NCBI GenBank assembly: GCA_963817515.1
Contig: CAWFPJ010000031.1
Coordinates: 744,001-808,000 of the forward strand
Origin: DATMNI01 sp963817515
GTDB taxonomy: Bacteria > Acidobacteriota > Terriglobia > Bryobacterales > Bryobacteraceae
Reading direction: 5' to 3'
Length of the DNA stretch: 64,000 nucleotides
Below the pieces are notes generated by a model that was not told the origin of the DNA, did not search any database, and saw only the letters and a program-made list of their open reading frames with translations. Below, piece after piece: positions 52,796 through 62,341 of the stretch (position 1 is the first letter of the stretch; each line of letters opens with the position of its first letter). The position numbers and the translations under genes were made by a program.

Positions 52796-55241
52796 AACTC
52801 CTCCGGACCCTAATCCTGCGCCCGCTGCGGCGTGATCTGCTGCGCACTGCCTTGACGATTCTTTCGGTGGCGCTGGGCGTGGCTGTGGTGGTGGCTATCG
52901 ACCTGGCCGGCGATGCCGCCACCGGTTCATTCCGCTCCTCCATGGAAACCCTGGGCGGGAAGACGGACCTTCAGATTTTGGCTAACGGCGGCCTCGATGA
53001 ACATTGGATAGGTGCGCTCGCGGGGCTGCCGTTCAACGCGCGCTGGTCACCGGTGGTGGAGGCGCAGGCCGAGATTTCGGGCGTCGGTTCGGTTCCACTA
53101 TACGGAGTGGACCTGGTTGGGGCAACTGGCATTCTGGTATCGGAGGAGCTTGCCAAACGGCTCCACCTGACTGATAAATCGGCCTTGTCCATTACCTTAG
53201 CCGGACGCGCCCAGGAGTTTCACGTCGGCAAGATCATTCACTCCGCCGGCGAGTTCCTGGCGCTCGATATCGCCGACGCCCAGCAGGCCCTCGGCCGCTT
53301 CGGCAAACTCGACCGCATCGACGTTACCGTGGGACCCGCGGAAGATTTCGGCGCTGTGGAAGCCGCCATCCGCCGCACGCTCCCGCCTTCTTATCTGACT
53401 CAGAAACCCGGTGCGCGCAACCAGGAGAACCAGCGCATGCTGCGCGCCTTCCGCTGGAACCTGCGCGTGCTGAGCTATATCTCGCTGGTGGTTGGCGCCT
53501 TCCTGATTTACAACACGATCTCGATCAGCGTGGTGCGCCGCCGCGCCGAAATCGGCATCCTGCGCGCCATCGGGGCGGCTCGTTCCACCATCCTGACCCT
53601 CTTTCTGGCCGAGGCGCTTCTGTTCGGTATCGTGGGCGCCGCTCTGGGCGTGGTGCTGGGCCGGGTTCTGGCGGGCGGCACGGTCGGATTGATTGCCGAT
53701 ACCGTGAACGCGCTTTACACTACCAGCCGTCCCACTCCGGTTGCCATCACCGGCGCGGAGGCATGGCTCGGTATCTTTACCGGTGCTGCCGTGGCCCTGA
53801 TCTCAGCTCTGGGGCCGTCTCGCGAGGCCATGCAGGTTGCGCCCACGGAGGCCATGAGCCGCGGCGCACATGAGCACCGCGCACGGCTGCGCTGGCGCCG
53901 CGGCCTGGTCTGGTCGGCGCTATTCGCCGCGGTGGCGGCAGTGGCTTCGCAGACCCCACCCGTATCGGGCTATCCAATCGGCGGCTACGTGTCCGCGCTG
54001 TTTTCCATTGCCGCCGCCGCTATGGCCGCGCCCGCGGTAGTGCTTGCCGTAAGCCGCGCCGCGCCGCACTACCGGGCAGCGGCGTGGAAAGCCTGCTGGC
54101 GGCCCGCAGCCTTACGGCGTCACTGTCGCGCACGGCGGTGGTGGTGGCGGCACTGGCCACCGCCATCGCCATGATGGCCAGCGTCGGAATTATGGTGGGC
54201 AGCTTCCGCGAAACCGTAGCGCTCTGGCTGGACACTCAACTTCGCGCCGACCTCTACGTTCGTTCGGCCTCGTCCGCCACCAGCGTTGAGGTTCATCCGC
54301 CGCTCGCCGCCGGGGTGCCGCCGATCCTCGCAGCCATTCCCGGTGTAGCTGCGGTCGACCTCTTTCATGGCCTGGAATTCCATTACCGGGGCGAGCGCGC
54401 CACCCTGGGAGCAGGCAACCTGGAAGTGGTCCGCCGCTATGGCCGCCTGCGTTTTCAACCCGGCCAGGATCGCGACGCCATCCTGCGCGGCTTGCCTGGC
54501 CAGGACCGTGCCATCGTCAGCGAGCCCTTCGCCAACAAGCACAACGTCCACGCCGGCGACCGGCTCACCATCCCCATCGGCGAACACAACGTGAGTCTCT
54601 GGATTGCCGGCGTCTACTATGAGTACTCCAGCAGCCAGGGCTACGTGATTGTCGACAACTCCACGCTTCTGAAATATCTTCCCAACCAACCCGCTACCAA
54701 TGCCGCTGTGTACCTGGAGCGCGGTGCGGACGCGGTCCGCATCCAGCGCGAAATCCAGTTCCGTACGGCCGGCTACGGTGTCTCCATTGCGCCGAACCAG
54801 AGTCTTCGCCGCGGCGCCATAGAGATCTTCGACCGGACCTTCGCCATCACATGGGCTCTCGAAGCCGTCGCCATCGTGGTGGCCATGTTGGGCGCCGCCA
54901 ATTCGCTGCTGGCGCTGGTGCTGGACCGCCGCCGCGAACTCGGCCTCCTGCGCTATCTGGGCGCTTCGGCGAAGCAAGTCAGCCACATGATCCTCACGGA
55001 AGCCATGTTTCTAGGCGCGATGGCGCTGCTGCTTGGGCTGGCCTTGGGTTTCGCGCTTTCCCTGCTGCTGGTCTTCGTAGTGAACAAGCAGAGCTTTGGA
55101 TGGACTATCCAATTCCATCCGCCATTGGCGCTGCTGGCGGGCGCGCTGCTGCTGGTCTGGTGCGTTACGGTGCTGGCCGGGATTTATCCGGCACGCGTGG
55201 CCTCGCGTCTAAACCCCATCGAAGTAATTCACGAGGAATAA
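52792..55241 (+). CDS. FtsX-like ABC permease, double-domain (frame break)
   Basis: About 816 residues across one break at ~54070, the only break here that reads as a missing rather than an extra base. The N-terminal half starts ILRPLRRDLLRTALTILSVA with a membrane helix, then a periplasmic domain, then FtsX helices (SYISLVVGAFLIYNTISISV, RRRAEIGILRAIGAARSTIL). The second half repeats this: LLAARSLTASLSRTAVVVAA, another periplasmic domain, and LALVLDRRRELGLLRYLGAS, ending LAGIYPARVASRLNPIEVIH. Such double permeases export lipoproteins, lipids or peptides. It overlaps the ATPase gene by four bases. Confidence 0.87.
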
Positions 55242-55274
55242 GCAGGCTATCTTGAAACAGGTATCTTGAATTGG

Positions 55275-56279
55275 CTATCTGGCAACGGCCCAGGCCAGGC
55301 CATCCACGCTCTTTCCGGCTTCGATCAGCCGGTTGACTTTCCAATCGGCCAGATTGATTTCGGCAACCTGGTGGCTGACATCGCAGGACACATAGGCCAC
55401 CTTGCCATCCGGCCGGACCATCATTTCCTGCGGAATCTTGGGGACGTCGACGGTGTGTGCCACCTTCATAGTCTTGAGATCCACGGCCACCACCTGATTG
55501 GTCTTTTGAATGGCGGCTACCAGCCAACGGCCATCGGGCGTGGCCGCAGTGCCGTACGCAGTCGCCGGCAGTTCCACCCATTGGGCCACCTTGTTGGTTG
55601 CGGTGTCGATAACGGCGAGCTGCGGCTTGGTCTGGTCGGCGGTGAAAACCCAGCGGTCGTCGTTCGAGATGGCGATGCGCTGCGTGGTCTTCGAAATCGG
55701 AATGATGGTGATAACCTTTTTGGCCTCCAGGTCAATCACCGAAACCGTGCCCGGGCCGACGTTGGCGGTGTAGGCGCGCTTGCCGTCATGCGAGATCACG
55801 AACATGTGCGATTCGGGTTGGCCTGTGGGAACGGAACCGACGATCTTCAGCGTCTTCGGGTCAATGATGGAGATTTTATTCTCGATCTCAGTGGAGACGT
55901 AAAGCAGACCGTTCTTGGGCCCGAACAGCGGGCAGTGCGGCCGCAAGCCCTTTCCGAAATCCAGGTTACCGGTTACCTTGCGCGAGGCGATGTCGATGGC
56001 CACCATGTTGGAGCCATCGGTGCCGGGCTTGCCGACGCCCGAGTCACCGTAGATGGGAATATATGCCGTCCGGCCATCCGGCGATGCGATCAATTCATGG
56101 CCGGTGACGCCGCCTTCGGGGACCGTGGCCACCTGCTTCCCGGCGTCAGGGTCAATGATCCCCAGAGTGCTCTCCCCCTTGTTGGCGACAATCAGGAGAC
56201 CTTTGGATGAGGGCGCGGAAGAGAGAAATGGCATAGCGGCCAGGGCCAGAACGAGCGGCAGACTGCGATGGTGGAACAT
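55275..56279 (-). CDS. Secreted YVTN-type beta-propeller protein
   Basis: 334 residues from the ATG at 56279; the open frame runs further up but that part overlaps the sulfatase. Signal peptide ~1-24 (LPLVLALAAMPFLSSA). Then repeats of the YVTN class, each with a D-x-A/T-T-x-K-V strand: IVANKGESTLGIIDPDAGKQ, YVSTEIENKISIIDPKTLKI, YTANVGPGTVSVIDLEAKKV, VFTADQTKPQLAVIDTATNK. Six or seven blades are likely. The function is probably protein binding or surface display. It follows the sulfatase in the same direction by 69 bases. Confidence 0.85.
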   Translation of the reverse strand: MFHHRSLPLVLALAAMPFLSSAPSSKGLLIVANKGESTLGIIDPDAGKQVATVPEGGVTGHELIASPDGRTAYIPIYGDSGVGKPGTDGSNMVAIDIASRKVTGNLDFGKGLRPHCPLFGPKNGLLYVSTEIENKISIIDPKTLKIVGSVPTGQPESHMFVISHDGKRAYTANVGPGTVSVIDLEAKKVITIIPISKTTQRIAISNDDRWVFTADQTKPQLAVIDTATNKVAQWVELPATAYGTAATPDGRWLVAAIQKTNQVVAVDLKTMKVAHTVDVPKIPQEMMVRPDGKVAYVSCDVSHQVAEINLADWKVNRLIEAGKSVDGLAWAVAR

Positions 56280-56347
56280 ACGGAGATTATACTGCTCACC
56301 AAAGGACACCTGCGGCAAGACCGCCCGCGCCGCTATCTCCGGTCTCT

Positions 56348-57797
56348 TTACACCGGGGTGTCGCCGGCTTCTTTTTGCAGCTTGTCCAACTGGGCCTTCA
56401 GGCTCCGAACTACGGAAGCGTACTTTGCGTCGTGGTAAAGATTCCTCATCTCGCGCGGGTCTTGGCGCACGTCGAAGAGTTCCCAATCGGGCTGCGTATC
56501 CGGTGGTTCCGCGCCAGCCATACCAAGCGGTTTGCCGTAATAGTAGATCAACTTCCAGCGATCGGTTCGCACACCGTAATGCGCCGGCACGTGGTGGTCG
56601 CTGGTGTTGTGCATCCAATAGCGATAATACATGGCCTTGCGCCAGTCCTTTGGCGTATGGCCTTCCAGGTTGGCGCGGAAACTGCGGCCCTGCATTTCGG
56701 CCGGCGCCCTGGCGCCCGCGTAATCCAGAAACATGGGGGCAAAGTCGATATTGAGCACCATGTCGCGATTGACGGACCCTGGACGGATGGCACCGGGATA
56801 CCGCATCAGGAAGGGCATACGGAGCGACTCCTCGTACATCAGGCGCTTGTCGAACCAGCCATGGTCGCCCAGGAAAAAGCCCTGGTCGGAAGTGTAGATC
56901 ACGATGGTATTCGACGCCAGCCCCTCGGCATCCAGGTAATCCAGCACACGGCCCACGTTGTCGTCCACGCTCTTCACGCACCGCAGGTAGTCCTTGATGA
57001 AAAGCTGATAGCCCCATTTGCGGAGGGCGTCGCCTTTAAGGCCGGGCGGAATCTCCTGCTTGACATCGGTCTTGTCCATATCCTCCCCGACCTTCATTGT
57101 GACCGCGGCCACGCTGCGCGCGCGGCCTTCATAGTGGTCGAAGAGATTGTCGGGCTCGAGGATGGTCTGGTCCTTGAAGAGGTCCTTATATTTGGGCGCC
57201 GGCTCCCAGGGCCGGTGCGGCGCCTTGTGGTGGCACATGGCGAAGAACGGCTTCTTCGGGTCGCGCTGCTTGAGCCAGTTGAGTGTGAAATCGCCGATGA
57301 GATCGGTGCAATAGCCGGTGTACTTCGTGCGCTTGCCGCGGTCGATGAAAACGGGGTCGTAGTACAGGCCTTGTCCCGGCAGAATGTTCCAATAATCGAA
57401 CCCGGTGGGGTCGCTGGCCAGGTGCCACTTGCCGATCATGGCGGTCTGGTATCCGGCGGTCTGCAGTTCCTTGGCGACGTGATTGCGGTTGGGGTCGAGG
57501 CGGTCGTTGAGCGTGTAGACACCGTTCTTGTGGCTGTACTGGCCGGTGAGAATCGCGGCCCGGCTGGGAGTGCAAATAGAGTTGGTGCAGAAGGTAATTG
57601 GTCATGCGCACGCCGCCGGCGGCCACGCGGTCGATGTTGGGCGTCTGGTTGATCCTGCTTCCGTAAGCGGATATGGCATGCGCTGCATGATCGTCGGCCA
57701 TGATGTACAGAATGTTCGGCTGCGGCCGGCCCGCGGCCAGAGAGGTGGCGCCTGCTCCAAGAAGTCCGAAGAGGTCCCGCCGGGTGTAGGTGAGCAT
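56348..57797 (-). CDS. Secreted Cys-type sulfatase (frame break)
   Basis: About 482 residues from the ATG at 57797 across one break at ~57595. The start (LTYTRRDLFGLLGAGATSLA) is a twin-arginine-like signal. NILYIMADDHAAHAISAYGS gives the metal-binding Asp pair. After the break the frame has the sulfatase signature CTPSRAAILTGQY, whose Cys becomes formylglycine, then GKWHLASDPTGFDYWNILPG, and the second metal site YTSDQGFFLGDHGWFDKR. The substrate, probably a sulfated sugar, cannot be read from the sequence. A formylglycine-generating enzyme is required elsewhere in the genome. The break reads as one extra base. Confidence 0.86.
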
Positions 57798-57895
57798 CGA
57801 TTTCCATATACTACCGCCGGGCAGTGTCCCGAGGGCATTGACAGGGACGCAAGACGACTTTGACAGACGACTAAAAACGATCGTCTGTCCCACGG

Positions 57896-59743
57896 CTACT
57901 TGGGAATTTGTTGTGGGCGGCTCCGGAAGGGCAAACGGATGCGCAGAACCCGCTCGCGCTGCCGCTCTTCCTCCAGCGAGCGAGTGCGGGCGCGCAACAA
58001 ATCATTCAGCGAAACCATGCCTACCAGCTTGCGGCTGTTTTCGCGGTCCACCACCGGGAGGCGTGTGAAACCGGTGTCGGCCATGCGGTTAACCACCACC
58101 CGCAAAGGCTCGTCGGCGTATGCCACCGCAGGATTCCGGTTGGCCATTTCAGACAGCGGACGTGATGGAGCGCTGCCATCGAGCAAGATCTGCTGCAGTT
58201 GGTTGCGCGTGATGACGCCAGTCAAAGTCTGGTCTTCGTCCACAACGGGATAGACTAATTGTCCCTGCCGCTCGTGACCGGAGTGCAGCGCGCGCGCCAG
58301 TTCGGCGGGCATCGTTTTCCCGGGAAATGCGACGATGTTACTCCGCATCACTTCGCGCACGAAGAGGATTTCCAAAGGATCCACGGCATATTCGCGGCTC
58401 AGGTGAAAGCCCCGGCGGGCCACCTTTTCGGTGAGAATAGAGCGCCGCAGCGTCAACACCGTGAAACCGTGCGCGATGGTGACGGCCAGCAGCAGCGGAA
58501 GCAGCATGTTCATATCGTGGGTCAACTCCAGCGCGAAAATGATGCCGGTGAACGGCGAGCGCATGGTGCCGCCAAGAATGGCGCCCATGCTCACCAATGG
58601 CCAAAAGCCCACACCTTCGTGGGGAAGGAAGGCAGCTTCCAGGCCCCCCAGAGCCCCGCCCATCATGAGCAGCGGCGCCAGCACGCCGCCCGAGGTCCCC
58701 GACCCCAGTGACACCGCCCAGATCACCGACTTCACCAGCAGGATGCCCAAAATCATGTTGCGCGGAACGTCGCCCTGCAGCAGCGCGCCGATGGTATCGT
58801 ATCCCACGCCCAGCGCCTGCGGGAAGATCAGGCCGCCCAGCCCGATCACCAGGCCGCCGAGCGCAGGCCACCACATCCAGTGAACCGGCAGCAGCAGGAA
58901 GGCGTCTTCCGATGCGTAAACGGCGGCCGTCAGAAGCGCCGAGAGTACACCTGCCAGCAGGCCCGCTATCACGCATCCCAGTAATCCCTTCGGGCCGATG
59001 AATGCCGGATGGGCTGGAACCGGAAACAAGGGGCCGAGACCCAACAGGTATATTCGAGTGGCGGCCGCGGCAACACTCGCCAGGGCCACGGGAATGAGAC
59101 TGCGCGGCTTCCACTCGAACAGCAGAAGTTCCACCGCCAGCAGGACGGCGGCTACCGGTGATGCGAAGGTCGCCGACATACCACCGGCCGCACCGGCCAC
59201 CAGCAGGGTCTTCCGTTCCGTGCTCGAGAGATGGAAGAGCTGCGCGATCATGGATCCGAATGCGCCGCCCGTCATGATGATGGGTCCCTCGGCGCCGAAA
59301 GGGCCGCCCGATCCGATCGAGATGGCGCTCGAAAGCGGTTTCAGAATGGCGACCTTCGGTTCGACCTTGCTGCCGTTGATCAGGATGGCCTCGATAGCCT
59401 CCGGAATGCCGTGGCCGCGGATGCGCTCCGACCCATATCGCGCCATAAAGCCGACGATCAACGCCCCTGCCACTGGGACCAGCACTTCCCAAAGCCCCAA
59501 CCGATTCGCCGCCGGCGACGCCATGGTGGTGCTCCATCGCTGGAAAAAGAACAGGTTGGTGAACAGCGCGATCAGCTTTAACAGAGCCAGCGCGATAAAT
59601 GCCGTGACGAATCCAATCCCAACGGCGAGGCATGAGATCCACATGGCCCGCGGCGTCATCGTAAAATCGCCCAGCTTTTCGGCGCCCGCCGCTTCGATGG
59701 GATGAATCATTTGATGAATGGCGGTCTTGAACCTACGAAACAT
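57896..59743 (-). CDS. ClC-family chloride channel/antiporter with CBS domains
   Basis: 615 residues. The membrane core (~30-440) has the ClC filter segments: GSGGPFGAEGP (GSGxP then the gating-Glu motif GxEGP), and GSGTSGGVLAPLLMMGGALG (second filter, GxFxP-like). GTMRSPFTGIIFALELTHDM is the third conserved block. The C-terminal ~150 residues hold two CBS modules (REVMRSNIVAFPGKTMPAEL, then PLSEMANRNPAVAYADEPLR), likely nucleotide-binding. Keeping the gating Glu is consistent with proton-coupled exchange. It lies 24 bases after the marR gene in the same direction. Confidence 0.93.
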   Translation of the reverse strand: MFRRFKTAIHQMIHPIEAAGAEKLGDFTMTPRAMWISCLAVGIGFVTAFIALALLKLIALFTNLFFFQRWSTTMASPAANRLGLWEVLVPVAGALIVGFMARYGSERIRGHGIPEAIEAILINGSKVEPKVAILKPLSSAISIGSGGPFGAEGPIIMTGGAFGSMIAQLFHLSSTERKTLLVAGAAGGMSATFASPVAAVLLAVELLLFEWKPRSLIPVALASVAAAATRIYLLGLGPLFPVPAHPAFIGPKGLLGCVIAGLLAGVLSALLTAAVYASEDAFLLLPVHWMWWPALGGLVIGLGGLIFPQALGVGYDTIGALLQGDVPRNMILGILLVKSVIWAVSLGSGTSGGVLAPLLMMGGALGGLEAAFLPHEGVGFWPLVSMGAILGGTMRSPFTGIIFALELTHDMNMLLPLLLAVTIAHGFTVLTLRRSILTEKVARRGFHLSREYAVDPLEILFVREVMRSNIVAFPGKTMPAELARALHSGHERQGQLVYPVVDEDQTLTGVITRNQLQQILLDGSAPSRPLSEMANRNPAVAYADEPLRVVVNRMADTGFTRLPVVDRENSRKLVGMVSLNDLLRARTRSLEEERQRERVLRIRLPFRSRPQQIPK

Positions 59744-59767
59744 CGTGCTCCTTTTCGGTGGACAGGC

Positions 59768-60226
59768 TTACAACAGCGCGGCCAGCGCTTCGACCAGCAT
59801 CGGGCCCGAATTGCGCAATTCCGCGCGGTGAACGCTCGAAAGGCGTTTGAGCTTTTCTTTCCCTTCGGCGGTAAGGTGTATCCGGACCTGCCGCCGGTCT
59901 CCGTCGCCGCGAACACGCTCCACCAAACGCCGGGCTTCCAACCGGTCGATCAGACCAACGGCACTGTGATGCCGGATCAGCAGACGTTCTGCTAGATAGC
60001 CGACTGTGGGACCGCCCGGCTGTTCCGCCGCCCGGATTGCCAGCAGCATTTGATGCTGCTGCGGTTCCAATCCCTCCGATTTCGCGGCGGCCTCACTGAA
60101 GTGAAGAAACCGCTGGATCTGGTGGCGGAAGGCGCCCAGTGCCTGATAATCCGAAGGCGAAAGATCGGCCTCTTCCCGGGCGATTGCGGTTGGTTTGGTC
60201 TTCTGCTTCAAATCGGATGCTTTCAA
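59768..60226 (-). CDS. MarR-family transcriptional regulator
   Basis: 152 residues from a TTG at 60226. The winged helix fits MarR: LEPQQHQMLLAIRAAEQPGG, VGYLAERLLIRHHSAVGLID, RLEARRLVERVRGDGDRRQV (wing), then a long C-terminal helix. A perfect 7-bp inverted repeat lies directly before the start, fitting autorepression. It is co-directional with the ClC gene 24 bases downstream, which it may control, and divergent from the second glnA. Confidence 0.88.
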   Translation of the reverse strand: MKASDLKQKTKPTAIAREEADLSPSDYQALGAFRHQIQRFLHFSEAAAKSEGLEPQQHQMLLAIRAAEQPGGPTVGYLAERLLIRHHSAVGLIDRLEARRLVERVRGDGDRRQVRIHLTAEGKEKLKRLSSVHRAELRNSGPMLVEALAALL

Positions 60227-60228
60227 TT

Positions 60229-60245
60229 ATATCGTATCACGATAT
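60229..60245. promoter_or_regulatory. Probable MarR operator
   Basis: ATATCGT-ATC-ACGATAT, a perfect 7-bp inverted repeat immediately upstream of the marR start and in the shared region with glnA copy 2. Size and symmetry fit a MarR dimer site. A partial copy (GCGATATAC) lies at ~60254. Confidence 0.65.
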
Positions 60246-60389
60246 GATTTGGTGCGATATACAAATGCGATGCCCGGTGGTTGCGCACCGCGTACCAGGC
60301 CGACGCAACTTAAGTAGCGCCTTGACCCCCATACTGTATTCCGTTACCCTAAAATTCCCGTCTAGCAGACATCCCACGATGGAGGAAAA

Positions 60390-61799
60390 ATGAGCCCGCA
60401 AGAAGTCTTAGAATATGCCGAGAAAAACAGCGCCAAGCAGCTTGACTTGAGATTCACCGATATCCCGAGCCTGCAGCATCACGTCTCTTATCCCATCAAC
60501 GAACTGGAATTAGACAGCTTCGAAGAAGGCTTCGGCATGGATGGCTCGAGTATCCGCGGTTGGGCGGCGATCCATGAAAGCGACATGCTCCTGATCCCCG
60601 ATCCGAACACGGCATTCATGGATCCATTCGCCGAGACTTCCACGCTGGTGATGTACGGCGACGTGAAGGACCCGATCACCAAGCAGCGCTACGAGCGCGA
60701 CCCGCGGTGGATCGCGCAGAAGGCCGAGCTGTACCTGAAGAACAGCGGCGTGGCCGATACTTCTTACTTCGGCGCCGAAGCCGAGTTCTTCATCTTCGAC
60801 AACATCAGCTTCGACCAGAACCAGCACTCGGGTTTCTACTTCATCGACGCCGAGGAAGGGCGCTGGAATTCGGGCCGCCGCGAAAATAATCTGGGCTACC
60901 GGCCGCGCTACAAGGAGGGCTACTTCCCGGTGCCGCCCACGGACCACTATCAGGACCTGCGCAGCGAAATGGTGCAGACCATGATCCAGTGCGGCTTGCA
61001 CATTGAATGCCACCATCATGAAGTAGCCACCGGCGGGCAGTGCGAAATCGATCAGCGGTTCGACACCCTGGTGAAATCGGCCGACAACATGATGCTCTAC
61101 AAGTACATCGTGCGCAACGTGGCGGCGAAGTCAGGCAAGACCGTGACGTTCATGCCCAAGCCGATCTTCGGCGATAACGGCAGCGGCATGCACTGCCACC
61201 AGAGCCTCTGGAGGGGCGGCCAGCCGCTCTTTGCAGGCGACAGCTATGCGGGCCTGAGCGAGATGGCGCTGAATTACATCGGCGGCCTGCTGAAGCACGC
61301 GCGCGCGCTGGCGGCCATCATTGCGCCCACCACCAACAGCTACAAGCGGCTGGTGCCGGGCTACGAAGCGCCCGTCAACCTGGCGTACTCGCGGCGCAAC
61401 CGTTCGGCGGCCTGCCGCATCCCCATGTACTCGGCCAGTCCCAAGGCCAAGCGCGTGGAGTTCCGCCCGCCCGATCCTTCGGCGAACCCCTACCTGGCTT
61501 TCGCCGCCATGTTGATGGCCGGCCTGGACGGCGTGCTCAACAAAACCCATCCCGGTGAACCGCTCGACAAGGACATTTACGATCTTTCCCCCGAAGAGAT
61601 GAAGAGCGTTCCCTCCATGCCCGGTTCGCTCGACGAAGCTCTGACGTGTCTCGGGGACGACCATAGTTTCCTGTTGCGCGGCGATGTCTTCACCGAAGAG
61701 CTGATCGAGACGTTCATCGATTACAAGCGCAAGAACGAGGCGGAAGCAGTACGGTTGCGGCCGCACCCTTACGAGTTCGCGCTGTACTACGATATTTAG
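60390..61799 (+). CDS. glnA: Glutamine synthetase type I, copy 2
   Basis: 469 residues from an ATG with ribosome site GGAGGA, stronger than that of copy 1. All GS signatures are kept (DGSSIRGWAAIHESDM, EAEFFIFDNISFDQNQHSGF, PIFGDNGSGMHCHQSLWRGG, RRNRSAACRIPMYSASP), as is Tyr397 in DKDIYDLSPEE. The protein differs from copy 1 mainly in the first ~60 residues and near the C-terminus (NKTHPGEPLDK, EELIETFIDYKRK). The DNA between is almost identical, also at silent sites. It is followed by the MOSC gene and glnE. Confidence 0.96.
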   Translation: MSPQEVLEYAEKNSAKQLDLRFTDIPSLQHHVSYPINELELDSFEEGFGMDGSSIRGWAAIHESDMLLIPDPNTAFMDPFAETSTLVMYGDVKDPITKQRYERDPRWIAQKAELYLKNSGVADTSYFGAEAEFFIFDNISFDQNQHSGFYFIDAEEGRWNSGRRENNLGYRPRYKEGYFPVPPTDHYQDLRSEMVQTMIQCGLHIECHHHEVATGGQCEIDQRFDTLVKSADNMMLYKYIVRNVAAKSGKTVTFMPKPIFGDNGSGMHCHQSLWRGGQPLFAGDSYAGLSEMALNYIGGLLKHARALAAIIAPTTNSYKRLVPGYEAPVNLAYSRRNRSAACRIPMYSASPKAKRVEFRPPDPSANPYLAFAAMLMAGLDGVLNKTHPGEPLDKDIYDLSPEEMKSVPSMPGSLDEALTCLGDDHSFLLRGDVFTEELIETFIDYKRKNEAEAVRLRPHPYEFALYYDI

Positions 61800-61843
61800 T
61801 GCTAGGTGGCGCGGGCGGTTTCGCCTGCGATGGGAAGGCCTTC

Positions 61844-62338
61844 ATGCAAGGCACTATTGTCCAGGTCAGCACGTCTTTCGGCGGTCTACCCAAGCGCGCC
61901 ATTTCCAAGGGCTTCATCGCACCTCTGGGAATCGAAGGCGACCTGCATGCCCACCCCGCCATTCACGGGGGCCCGCACAAGGCCATCCTGATCATCGCCT
62001 CCGAGGTGGTGGACGAGCTCACGGAACGCGGCTACCCGCTCTTCTACGGCGCGCTGGGCGAGAATCTTACCACGCGCGGCCTCACCATCCGTGACTTGCG
62101 GATCGGCGACCAGGTCCGCGCCGGCGGCGCACTCCTCGAAATCACACGGCCCCGCGGCCCTTGCTCGCAGCTCAACATTTATAGCCCGGCGCTGAAGTAC
62201 GATCTTACCGACGATCTGGTGCAGGCCCACGACTACAGTTCGCCGCGCTGGGGCATGAGCGGCTTCTATGCCAGCGTGGTGGCACCCGGGCCCGTGCAGC
62301 CGGACGATATAATCGCAGTCGTGGCCAAGCTGGCCTGA
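61844..62338 (+). CDS. MOSC-domain protein
   Basis: 164 residues from the ATG at 61844; a GTG at 61799 overlapping the glnA stop would add 15 residues of poor quality. MOSC features: GGLPKRAISKGFIAPLGIEG, DLHAHPAIHGGPHKAILIIA, GALGENLTTRGLTIRDLRIG and the conserved Cys in ITRPRGPCSQLNIY. MOSC domains bind molybdenum cofactor sulfur or act like YiiM in detoxifying N-hydroxylated compounds. Stand-alone form here. It lies between glnA and glnE with a three-base gap to the latter, but no link to nitrogen is known. Confidence 0.85.
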   Translation: MQGTIVQVSTSFGGLPKRAISKGFIAPLGIEGDLHAHPAIHGGPHKAILIIASEVVDELTERGYPLFYGALGENLTTRGLTIRDLRIGDQVRAGGALLEITRPRGPCSQLNIYSPALKYDLTDDLVQAHDYSSPRWGMSGFYASVVAPGPVQPDDIIAVVAKLA

Positions 62339-62341
62339 CAC

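Noticed and set aside
56375..57652. 425-residue plus-strand open frame opposite the sulfatase
   Set aside because: No protein features; the minus strand has the sulfatase signature and metal sites, so this is a shadow of high GC content.
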